Shown: piece after piece, positions 52,212-59,652 of the stretch
Numbering within the stretch: the first letter of the stretch is position 1
Layout: every line of letters starts with the position of its first letter
From: JADJYF01 sp965278995
GTDB lineage: Bacteria > Pseudomonadota > Gammaproteobacteria > Ga0077536
DNA length: 64,000 bases
NCBI GenBank assembly: GCA_965278995.1
Contig: OZ257136.1
Span: 2,418,001-2,482,000 of the forward strand
Reading direction: 5' to 3'
Notes under the pieces: model-generated
Told to the model about the DNA's origin: nothing
Databases searched by the model: none
Seen by the model: only the letters and a program-made list of their open reading frames with translations
Position numbers and translations under genes: made by a program

Positions 52212-53000
52212 ATGAGCTATCAGCATCTTAACGTCGAACGCGACGGTCACGTTACAACCGTCACGTTACAGCGACCTGCCCGTGCCAATGCGCTCAATTA
52301 CGATACGTTGGCCGAAATTGAGCACTGTGCGCTCGCGTTTCGCGAAGACAGTTATACCCGCGTAGTCATCTTCACGGGCGCTGGCCGTCATTTCTCCTCT
52401 GGCGCAGATCTCAAGGATCACGCTTCCGAGCTTGCGCAGCCGATGGTGCTACGTCGCCGACGGTTCCGCATCGGTGAGCGCGCTCTGCACGCCGTTCTCG
52501 GAATCGATCAGATCACGATAGCAGCATGGAACGGCGGCGCGATAGGCGGGGGTGCGTGCCTCGTCACCGCCGCCGATTTCCGCATCGGAGCTAATGACTG
52601 TTTCATCCAATACCCGGAAATTGATCTCGGCATGAACCTCATGTGGCAGAGCCTGCCGCTGACCATCGCTCTGCTGGGGCCGACCCGGGCCAAGCGCTTA
52701 GTGATAGGCGGAGAGCGAGTAGTGGCGAAGATCTTACTAGACTGGGGACTCATCGAAGAGCTAGTCGCTCCCGCCGATCTGCTGTCGCGGACTCGGGCCT
52801 TCGCGGAGACCTATGTGCATAAATCGCCGATCGCCGCGCAGATGATCAAACGTAGTGTGAACCAGGTCAGCGGTGCGTTCGCGCGCGCCCTCATGCATAT
52901 GGATGCGGACCAGAATTTGCTGACCCACAACACTGCCGATCAGAAAGCGGCCGCTGCTGCCTACGCGAACAAGACACCGCCAACATTCACCGGTGATTAA
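52212..53000 (+). CDS. Enoyl-CoA hydratase/isomerase family protein
   Basis: A 262-residue crotonase-fold protein. Oxyanion segments are GRHFSSGADLKDH and NGGAIGGGACLVTAADFRIG, and IQYPEIDLGMNLMWQ follows. The start at 52212 has GGAG upstream; the frame is open to 52077 but without similarity. It is divergent from the hypothetical gene and followed by a hairpin and tRNA-Ser. It is the third crotonase gene in the window. Confidence 0.9.
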   Translation: MSYQHLNVERDGHVTTVTLQRPARANALNYDTLAEIEHCALAFREDSYTRVVIFTGAGRHFSSGADLKDHASELAQPMVLRRRRFRIGERALHAVLGIDQITIAAWNGGAIGGGACLVTAADFRIGANDCFIQYPEIDLGMNLMWQSLPLTIALLGPTRAKRLVIGGERVVAKILLDWGLIEELVAPADLLSRTRAFAETYVHKSPIAAQMIKRSVNQVSGAFARALMHMDADQNLLTHNTADQKAAAAAYANKTPPTFTGD

Positions 53001-53054
53001 CCCGCGATACGCGATGAGACGGTACATCGCAAGCCCTTTGATTCCTTTGAGAAA

Positions 53055-53088
53055 TCGCAGTGAGCCGTCAGAGACGCGCTCACTGCGA
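53055..53088. terminator. Hairpin between enoyl-CoA hydratase and tRNA-Ser
   Basis: An 11-bp perfect stem (TCGCAGTGAGC, 53055-53065 with 53078-53088) lies nine bases past the tRNA 3' end. On the minus strand it is followed by TTTC, so it can terminate the tRNA transcript; on the plus strand it also ends the enoyl-CoA hydratase transcript. Confidence 0.6.
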
Positions 53089-53096
53089 CGACTGTT

Positions 53097-53186
53097 TGGC
53101 GGAGAGAGAGGGATTCGAACCCTCGATACGTTTTACCGTATACACACTTTCCAGGCGTGCGCCTTCAACCGCTCGGCCACCTCTCC
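53097..53186 (-). tRNA. tRNA-Ser (anticodon GGA), CCA encoded
   Basis: A 90-base minus-strand gene with the long variable arm of serine tRNAs. The acceptor stem starts GGAGAGG and pairs with TCTCTCC, then G-CCA. The T-arm is GAGGG-TTCGAAT-CCCTC. The anticodon loop reads CTGGAAA, giving anticodon GGA for the TCC codon. The gene borders an accessory block on its upstream side, and tRNA genes are frequent integration sites. Confidence 0.95.
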
Positions 53187-53216
53187 TAAATTCGATTGCC
53201 TACGCAAGGCAGCGAA

Positions 53217-53347
53217 ATTGTACCGTATACAGCCCATGATTTGTCGCATGCGCCGGGCCGGTTGGAACGAACCTAGTCCGAGCACTGGACTCAAAGAATG
53301 AGGCGATTTCGGGAAAGGTTCTGCAGGATTTCCATTTTGCCGGCGTC
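53217..53347 (-). pseudogene. Diverged fragment of the DUF2802 gene 3' end plus its downstream spacer
   Basis: This stretch aligns along its length with 56247-56377, the real 3' end of the DUF2802 gene and its downstream spacer. Both begin ATTGTACCG, and both carry TTCTGCAGGAT after almost the same distance (102 and 101 bases). On the minus strand 53347-53291 reads DAGKMEILQNLSRNRLIL then stop, against DLTAGEIDILQNLSRHRQAA in the intact gene. It is therefore a displaced, diverged copy. It lies 31 bases from tRNA-Ser and forms the left edge of the accessory block. Confidence 0.8.
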
Positions 53348-53379
53348 TTGTTATGTCCCCTTCGGGGACACGAGTACAG

Positions 53380-55734
53380 CTACGCCCAGGTATACAATTG
53401 CTGGGCAATGAGATGCGGTTTGAAAAGCATCCACATAGCCAACAAAAAAGAAACCACAACTAGCATTCGATGAAATGTCCAGAACCTAAGACTGAGCAGC
53501 GAGTTCTTATTCTTCACGAAAAATACCGTTAAGGCTGTGTAGCCGACGCCGTGAGTATCAACTGCCTTCTTAAGACTGTTCGGAAATGAATGAGTTTTCA
53601 CAATTAAGACTAATATTAAAATCGATATCACCCTAATCAGCATTTCAATTAAGTTTGTTAGCCAAGTAGTTTTTCGAATCTCTTGCGTCAAATCTTCATT
53701 TAATCCGCTGATATCGGGTCGAGTCCCAACTGGTAGTATGGCCGACATCAAAGCTCCAGCCTTCAATGCACCAGATCCTGATTCGTTCGCGAATATACTT
53801 TCAGGTTGATCAAACGCCCACGCCATCCGTAGTGGGAAAGAGCGAATTTTAGGGAGAATAGGCATTTCAGGATCTAGTAGATAACTTAAAGCAACCAGAT
53901 TGGATTGATAATCTCCGCTAAGATTTCCCATAAAGCCATCATACTCGGCTAGAGCTTTTGGCGAGATATACCGTGGTGAGGTTTGGATAATTCCTATCAA
54001 AACAGGATGATGCTCAGGACTTCCGACCTTTATCGAAGCCGCATATTCCATAAGATTAGCAGAGTCAGTTCGTCCATCTCCATCTGCCAAAACAGTGGCA
54101 ATTACATCACCGCGCTCCATACTTTTCTTTATAGCTTCTTTCAAACATGTGTATCGTAGTCTAGCTTTTTCGGGAGGTTCATCGCAGAAAACGACATCGA
54201 AACGTTTGGCAAGGCGGCTATTCTTCTTCAGCTCGTCTGTTGCACGTCGGAGAGGAGAATTTCGTTTCGACCCAGAGACAATAGTGACAAAACTTCCATT
54301 GCGTATACTAATATCATCTCGAAACGTCCCGAACATCGCGGCCTCCGCAATATTAGTATCAAGTTCACTATTGGTTGCCAGTTTGCGGTACCCCGTATCG
54401 TTCGGCTTTGCATTTCCAGGGTGCTGTTTTCCAAAGTCAGAAACAACTGAATAGTCGTCAAAGTTACCGTCATACGGAATTACACCCCTAGCAATTGCCT
54501 TATCCTTTAGGGCTATTACTCGCGCTGCGTGCTCTTTTAGTTTCTTGCGAAACATCTGATCTTGGCTACACCGTTCTATTAAATTCGTGGAGATCTGCGT
54601 CGGTAATGGCCATTCTCCCGCTTTTCTTGTTAGCTTTGAATTTCTCTTTTCAGTTTGATGAGCAACTAAAACAAGTGAGTGCCCTGCCTTAAGCGCCCCT
54701 ACTACGAAATCACCCAACAAAAGTCCTTTCGCGCGAAGATAATGGGATACCCCTCCCATTTGACTTACATCATCTGTAACTAACAGCACCTCTTGGTCTT
54801 CAAAACCTGCAATTTCTGTAGCTCCAGTACTAACAGTTTCTTTTCTAACCAAGTATTCGATCGTGCGTGAGAGCGTTCCTGGAACAGTATCGCCCAGCGA
54901 TACATTGACGGCATGGGACGTCATAAATCCGGATGCAATTCCTAGATGCTCTCTAAATGGCGAAAGATCTTCAATTGCCACTTTCATTGACGCATTCGAT
55001 GTCGCAGCTGAATCTGTTAAGCGTTCGGTCGATCCTTCAACTGAGCCATAGCCCGGAAAATGCTTCGGAAACAGTAGCAATCCAGCCTCGATGAGGCCGG
55101 CAGAATAGAGAAATGACACATTTGCGACTACATTTGGTACATCACTGTACATGCGAGCTTCAAAATCGCTTTTACCTCCTTGACTTGTCCTATCAACGTC
55201 AAGAACCGGGCCAAATATTGCGTCAATTCCGAGATTTCTAAGGTTACGACCGTCCATCAACCCAGCAGCTTGCACTAATGCAGGCTCAGAGGTTGCTGTA
55301 AGTTGCATAGCGGAGCGAGGAATATTTATCGCAGACGCCTGAAAACTCGATCCCGATTCGTCCGTAATTCGCTCGTAATCGGCAAATACTAGTATCGGAG
55401 GAATTCCAGCTTGCTGAGCCGCAAGTCGCAATTGATATATGTAGTGAGCGGTTGCGGCCTGAGCACTTTTTCGCGGCATTTCTGTAGCGTCGAACTGGTA
55501 TTTCTGCAGAAAAATTCCAGCTGGGCGGAACCGCTCAAAGTAGGCAACAGCATCGTTCGCGTCGAACTGGCGTTGGTCCGCAGGTGGCGGGAGAATTAGC
55601 ACCTGTCCAGAGTGATTACGGCACTCTAAATCTAGTGAAATTACTTTTGATTCATCGGACATCACAGTCCGGCTATGCATTAGGAATACCGCAGCGAGCG
55701 ATGCGGCGCAAATTCGTACCAAGCTTTTCAGCAT
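53380..55734 (-). CDS. GH3-like (NagZ-related) membrane-anchored protein
   Basis: A 784-residue protein. After an N-terminal hydrophobic segment, residues about 30-350 resemble a family 3 glycosidase barrel: PILVFADYE, GIDAIFGPVLDVDRTSQGG, GLLLFPKHFPGYGSVEGSTE and VLLVTDDVSQMGGVSHYLRA, the last holding the nucleophile-type Asp. The usual Asp-Ser-His dyad after KHFPGHG is not visible. A second alpha/beta domain follows (about 470-690), then two or three membrane helices (MLIRVISILILVLIVK and MLVVVSFLLAMWMLF). GC content is clearly lower than neighbouring genes, suggesting transfer. Function is unknown; a peptidoglycan or glycan role is a guess. Confidence 0.82.
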   Translation of the reverse strand: MLKSLVRICAASLAAVFLMHSRTVMSDESKVISLDLECRNHSGQVLILPPPADQRQFDANDAVAYFERFRPAGIFLQKYQFDATEMPRKSAQAATAHYIYQLRLAAQQAGIPPILVFADYERITDESGSSFQASAINIPRSAMQLTATSEPALVQAAGLMDGRNLRNLGIDAIFGPVLDVDRTSQGGKSDFEARMYSDVPNVVANVSFLYSAGLIEAGLLLFPKHFPGYGSVEGSTERLTDSAATSNASMKVAIEDLSPFREHLGIASGFMTSHAVNVSLGDTVPGTLSRTIEYLVRKETVSTGATEIAGFEDQEVLLVTDDVSQMGGVSHYLRAKGLLLGDFVVGALKAGHSLVLVAHQTEKRNSKLTRKAGEWPLPTQISTNLIERCSQDQMFRKKLKEHAARVIALKDKAIARGVIPYDGNFDDYSVVSDFGKQHPGNAKPNDTGYRKLATNSELDTNIAEAAMFGTFRDDISIRNGSFVTIVSGSKRNSPLRRATDELKKNSRLAKRFDVVFCDEPPEKARLRYTCLKEAIKKSMERGDVIATVLADGDGRTDSANLMEYAASIKVGSPEHHPVLIGIIQTSPRYISPKALAEYDGFMGNLSGDYQSNLVALSYLLDPEMPILPKIRSFPLRMAWAFDQPESIFANESGSGALKAGALMSAILPVGTRPDISGLNEDLTQEIRKTTWLTNLIEMLIRVISILILVLIVKTHSFPNSLKKAVDTHGVGYTALTVFFVKNKNSLLSLRFWTFHRMLVVVSFLLAMWMLFKPHLIAQQLYTWA

Positions 55735-56246
55735 TCTCCGTCGAACTCCATTCCGACTGACTTTTTATACGCTTAGAAACAACGAGTTTTGCAACAACTA
55801 AGAGGGCTAGCTAAATCACGTTAAAATAGTGGTGGGGCTAATGGTGTAGCCCAGGCACCGCATGGGATGATAGGCATGGGAATGCCCAAATCTAAGTTTC
55901 ACATGAGATTGATAAAGGGGCAAGAAGTGATCCGCGAAGCATTTTCGTTCATAAATATTTACGCCGTCAGTTATCGGGTGCTCTGACGTCCTACCACAGT
56001 TGTCGTGTGTGAGCATGAAATTTACACAATTTTTTAGCGGGCCCTGGGAAGTAGAGTACATTTCCGCGATCGATAGACTTACAACCAAGTTCTGCAATCG
56101 TTACTAATTCCTCCTCAAACCTGAAAACGTATTTGGAGTTTCAAAACAGTCGCCTGAAGTGTACGTATCGCGCTCGACATCCAACCTTGCCAGAGGGATT
56201 GATTCGCAAACGGCAGTGCGTTTGCTCACCCCTGCAGGGCGGGCGC
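55735..56246. other. Low-GC gene-free right end of accessory block
   Basis: About 510 bases upstream of the GH3-like gene. A 93-residue minus-strand frame (55816-56097) is present but has no recognised family and weak start signals. AT-rich tracts may hold the GH3-like promoter. No integrase, insertion sequence or RNA gene is recognised. The stretch ends at the duplicated spacer (56247). Confidence 0.5.
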
Positions 56247-56377
56247 ATTGTACCGGATACGGTCTGGGATTTGGCGGGTGCTCCGGGGGACCGGAGCCCG
56301 TCGGAAGCGAGGCGCTGACTCAGGCGGCCTGACGATGTCGGGAGAGATTCTGCAGGATGTCGATTTCGCCGGCGGTC
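56247..56377. repeat. Right copy of the duplicated DUF2802 3' end
   Basis: It contains the spacer downstream of the DUF2802 gene and its last codons. It aligns with 53217-53347 at roughly 70 percent by eye, with a conserved TTCTGCAGGAT and equal spacing. The two copies are direct repeats flanking 2.9 kb of accessory DNA. Confidence 0.8.
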
Positions 56378-56730
56378 AGGTCGCAGATATCGGTGATTTC
56401 CTTTAGCGGCAGACCGCTGTTCAGGAGCTTCATGGCGTGTTCGACGGCAAGTTGGTTGTCGTCGCTGAACTGCAGACGGTCGAGCTGCTTTTGCAGGGTG
56501 CGTCGGCTGCGTTCGCCGTCACCGATGCGATCGCCGATGTGACGCGAACAGGAAACCAGCGCACCGAGGTCACGTTCAAGACCGAGCAGGTGCTTGTGCA
56601 GCTGATTCAGTTCGTCGCGCAGGCGACTGACGGTGCCGCGCTGCCGCTGATAATAACAGGCTGATACCGCACAGCCGACGGCGCAGAGCATTATGATCAA
56701 TAGTTCGAGCATGTTCAGGAACTCAGGCAT
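56320..56730 (-). CDS. DUF2802 protein, chemotaxis-locus-associated
   Basis: A 136-residue protein with an N-terminal membrane segment (LELLIIMLCAVGCAVSACYY), a coiled-coil region (RLRDELNQLHKHLLGLERDL) and a C-terminal motif LPLKEITDICDLTAGEIDIL. This is the family found after cheW in Pseudomonas-type flagellar loci (PA1465-like). GGAG lies nine bases before ATG 56730. Its role is unknown. Its 3' end is duplicated at 53217-53347. Confidence 0.85.
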   Translation of the reverse strand: MPEFLNMLELLIIMLCAVGCAVSACYYQRQRGTVSRLRDELNQLHKHLLGLERDLGALVSCSRHIGDRIGDGERSRRTLQKQLDRLQFSDDNQLAVEHAMKLLNSGLPLKEITDICDLTAGEIDILQNLSRHRQAA

Positions 56731-56890
56731 AGGTATCGACTCCGTTACTGGCGGTGTCACCCTCGGATGCAGGCTTCGACGGCGGCTGCCGTCTGGTGTC
56801 GGAATTCTGTCGCTTTTGCTCATGCGGCTCGACCCGGCGTGCCGGCGGCGCTGGCGGGGTTGGCAGGACCGGATGAATATCGAGCGCCAT
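56723..56890 (-). CDS. Small proline-rich protein between cheW and DUF2802
   Basis: A 55-residue frame starting MALDIHPVLPTPPAPPARRV ten bases after the cheW stop and overlapping the DUF2802 start by eight bases. It is rich in Pro, Arg and Gln. Its tight placement between two real genes, leaving no gap, supports translation, but the ribosome site is weak (AGCCACC). Not recognised. Confidence 0.45.
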   Translation of the reverse strand: MALDIHPVLPTPPAPPARRVEPHEQKRQNSDTRRQPPSKPASEGDTASNGVDTYA

Positions 56891-56899
56891 GGTGGCTGT

Positions 56900-57376
56900 T
56901 TACATCAGTCCGATCGCGTCCCGATCGTCATCGCTGATCAGCTTGTCGAGATCGATCAGGATCAGGATTTGGGCTTCCGTGCTGAAGACACCCTGGATAT
57001 AGCGCGAGCAGTCCTCACTGCCGACTGTCGGCGGCGGGTCGATATCGTTGACACTGATATTGACGACTTCAGCCACGCTGTCGACCAGCAATCCGACCGT
57101 CATCTTGCCGGACTCGACGATCATGATGCGTGAATTATCCGTAGTCTCGTCGCTGGCGAGACTGAGCAGCTTGCGCGTATCGAGGACTGTCACGACGTTG
57201 CCGCGAAGATTGATGATGCCCATGACATAAGGCGGAGCGCCGGGTACTGGAGCGACATCCGTCAGGCGCAGGACTTCCTGCACCTGCAGCACATTAATAC
57301 CGTAGCTTTCCTCTGCCAGACGGAAAGTCACCCAGCGGTACAGGTGGCCTGCTTTTTCTTTGACGACTGCGTTCAT
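56900..57376 (-). CDS. cheW: CheW chemotaxis coupling protein
   Basis: A 158-residue adaptor joining chemoreceptors to CheA. The SH3-like CheW fold is marked by FRLAEESYGINVLQVQEVLR, PGAPPYVMGIINLRGNVVTV and VDSVAEVVNISVNDIDPPP. Length is normal. It is in the usual place after the motC-motD and cheW-like genes. Confidence 0.95.
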   Translation of the reverse strand: MNAVVKEKAGHLYRWVTFRLAEESYGINVLQVQEVLRLTDVAPVPGAPPYVMGIINLRGNVVTVLDTRKLLSLASDETTDNSRIMIVESGKMTVGLLVDSVAEVVNISVNDIDPPPTVGSEDCSRYIQGVFSTEAQILILIDLDKLISDDDRDAIGLM

Positions 57377-57488
57377 GCCTGAGTCCTCCAGGGCCAGCTA
57401 TCAGTGTCAAAAACACGTCATCGAAGTGCCCATTGCGGAAAGAACTGCATGCTTCGTGCCAGTGGTGCGTAGAACTTCAGGGCCCTGG

Positions 57489-57938
57489 TCAAGCAACGGA
57501 GCAGGCGTGCAGACGCGCAATCAGAGCTCGCTTGTCGAGCACAAGGCTGGGCGGGTGGGCGAGCGTCGCCACGATCCACGGCGCTTCATCTGTCTCCAGC
57601 ACCGGCGAAAGCTTCGCGGATTCCAGAGTTGCCGCCCCATCGCAGCGACAGGCACTGATGCCGAGACGGCAGCCGGCTAGATGAATATAGTAATCGTGGC
57701 GCGCATCGATTTGTGCGCGGTCATGATAGCGACGCGGGACCAGCGCGCCACTACTGACGTATTCGCAGCGGCTGTCAGGTTCGCGGGTCAGCGAAGCGAT
57801 ATCCGTACTGGCCAGCGCAAATCGAATATGACCGACGCTGAACAACACGTAGCGCGCGGTCCTCATGCTGGTAAGATTGACGACGGTTGTGGCCTGCCCT
57901 GCTTGACGCGGCGGCGACTCGGCATTCCCGGATTTCAT
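57489..57938 (-). CDS. Divergent CheW-like domain protein
   Basis: A 149-residue protein in the position of the extra CheW-domain protein of Pseudomonas loci (PA1463-like). The match is weak: RYVLFSVGHIRFALASTDIA and the late APWIVATLAHPPSLVLDK fit the fold, but the INLRG-type loop is missing. It shares an ATGA overlap with motD. The ParA-type gene that precedes it in Pseudomonas is absent. Confidence 0.7.
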   Translation of the reverse strand: MKSGNAESPPRQAGQATTVVNLTSMRTARYVLFSVGHIRFALASTDIASLTREPDSRCEYVSSGALVPRRYHDRAQIDARHDYYIHLAGCRLGISACRCDGAATLESAKLSPVLETDEAPWIVATLAHPPSLVLDKRALIARLHACSVA

Positions 57939-58885
57939 AGACTAAGGTGCTCCGGTCCGGGCAGTTCGGACACACGTCGCAATGACAACGGTGGCAGCGC
58001 TTCCGTCGCTACCTCGGCTTGCGCGGCAATGGTAACGCTGGCATCTGCTACCTCCTGATGTCGGGCCAACGCGATGACGACCCGGCGATTACGCTGGCGT
58101 CCAGTGGAGGTCGCGTTGTCGCCGACCGGATGGCGTTCGCCAAAACCGGTGGCCGATAAGCGGCCAGCATCGACGCCGGTTCGGGCAAGGTGATCGACAA
58201 CACTCGCCGCTCGTGCTGCCGACAGCTCCCAGTTCGAAGCGTAGACACCGCCCGCGAGCGGTACGTTGTCGGTATAGCCCTCGACGCGCACCGGCGTGTC
58301 GGTCGATTGCAACACCGGCAACAGGCGGCCTAGTACGTCGTCTGCTTCTGTTGATAATCGCGCCGCACCACTCGTGAACATGAATCCGCTGTCGAGCTCG
58401 ATTTCTGTCCAGTCAGCGCTTTGCCGCAAATGAACATGACCACCGCTGATCGGTCCGGCAAGGATATGCTCGACGGTGCTCAGTTCGTCCTTGCCATCCG
58501 TGCCAAGCGGGTCTATTGGAGACGACAAACTGCCGTCCTCGTCGGCCAGCAGGCCTTCGACCAGCGGTGCGGCGCTGATAGCCGCATCGCCGAGCCGATC
58601 GCGTCCTGGCATACCGCCGCCGAGATCGATGGGCGCCGGCAACTGTGGGGGTTGCTCCAGCGCAGTCACCATCGATTCGGAAAAGACGCGGAACTTGCCG
58701 TCGTTAACTGAGGAGATCGAGTACATGACAACAAAAAACGCGAACAGTAACGTGACGAAATCAGCATAGGAAACCACCCAGCGCTGACTGTCGAGCTGAT
58801 CGGCGGTATCCCCCGACTCCGCGCTCACCGTTCTGAATGGACGAACCCGCAGACGCGCCGATGACGGTGCGACCGGCGCGTTCAC
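57935..58885 (-). CDS. motD: Flagellar motor protein MotD (MotB-like, OmpA domain)
   Basis: A 316-residue stator protein. It has one N-terminal membrane helix with the plug region (WVVSYADFVTLLFAFFVVMY), containing the critical Asp for ion flow in SYADF, and a C-terminal OmpA-like peptidoglycan-binding domain (VRVEGYTDNVPLAGG, ELSAARAASVVDHLA and GFGERHPVGDN). It overlaps motC (ATGA) and the cheW-like gene. The MotC/MotD set usually powers swarming or second-stator functions. Confidence 0.93.
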   Translation of the reverse strand: MNAPVAPSSARLRVRPFRTVSAESGDTADQLDSQRWVVSYADFVTLLFAFFVVMYSISSVNDGKFRVFSESMVTALEQPPQLPAPIDLGGGMPGRDRLGDAAISAAPLVEGLLADEDGSLSSPIDPLGTDGKDELSTVEHILAGPISGGHVHLRQSADWTEIELDSGFMFTSGAARLSTEADDVLGRLLPVLQSTDTPVRVEGYTDNVPLAGGVYASNWELSAARAASVVDHLARTGVDAGRLSATGFGERHPVGDNATSTGRQRNRRVVIALARHQEVADASVTIAAQAEVATEALPPLSLRRVSELPGPEHLSL

Positions 58886-59628
58886 ACGATCAATCCCTGC
58901 AGCCGCCCTTCGACCACCCGTGGATTCTCACCGGCCGCGATCGCAGCAACGCCAACGGCCAGCATTTCCTGCACCCGCGATTCCTCGCGCACCAGCGCCT
59001 TCAGTTTATTGCCAATGGGAATGAACACCAGATTGGCGAGACCCACGCCATAGACGGTGGCCACGAATGCAACGGCAATTCCGCGGCCGAGCATGGACGG
59101 GTCAGCCAGATGATTCATGACCTCGATCAGGCCCATAACGGCGCCGAGAATGCCGAGCGTCGGCGCATAGCCACCCATGCCGTCCAGCACACGGGCAGCA
59201 TTGAGGTCACGTCGCTCACGCGCCAGGCAATCGAGTTCGAGCGTTTCGCGGATCGTTTCCGGATCATTGCCGTCGATGACCAGTTGCAGTCCTTTTCGCG
59301 CATAGTCGTCTTCAATGACTTCGACAACTCTTTCCAGACCTAGCAGTCCTTCGCGGCGCGCGAGCTGGGCCCAGCGCAGGATCTCCTGCAGCACGGCCTC
59401 CGGCATGCGCTGTGGCGGCCGCACGATCCAGATCAACATGTTCAATGCGCGGACGAAGACCGGCAACGGTGATTGCAGCATCGTCGCGCCGATACTGCCG
59501 CCGACGACGATCAACATCGCCGGCCCGTTCAGCAGAGTGCCGATACTGCCGCCTTCCAGATGCTGACCGAACAGCACGGCGCAGAGCGCAACAGTTAGTC
59601 CCGACAGACTGAGGAGGTCGTACCGCAT
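58882..59628 (-). CDS. motC: Flagellar motor protein MotC (MotA-like)
   Basis: A 248-residue stator subunit with four membrane helices and a cytoplasmic loop (MRYDLLSLSGLTVALCAVLF, GSIGATMLQSPLPVFVRALN, GGYAPTLGILGAVMGLIEVM and VYGVGLANLVFIPIGNKLKA). It partners MotD, with a four-base overlap. It follows CheA by 24 bases. Confidence 0.93.
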   Translation of the reverse strand: MRYDLLSLSGLTVALCAVLFGQHLEGGSIGTLLNGPAMLIVVGGSIGATMLQSPLPVFVRALNMLIWIVRPPQRMPEAVLQEILRWAQLARREGLLGLERVVEVIEDDYARKGLQLVIDGNDPETIRETLELDCLARERRDLNAARVLDGMGGYAPTLGILGAVMGLIEVMNHLADPSMLGRGIAVAFVATVYGVGLANLVFIPIGNKLKALVREESRVQEMLAVGVAAIAAGENPRVVEGRLQGLIV

Positions 59629-59652
59629 TACAAATCCCTTCGCCGTCTACCG

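Noticed and set aside
19314..53000. Three enoyl-CoA hydratase genes as recent duplicates
   Set aside because: They differ in length and motif sequence throughout, so they are old paralogues, not a recent expansion.
55816..56097. 93-residue minus-strand frame in the accessory block
   Set aside because: No family recognised, weak start context, Cys/His-scattered composition. It could be real cargo but cannot be supported.
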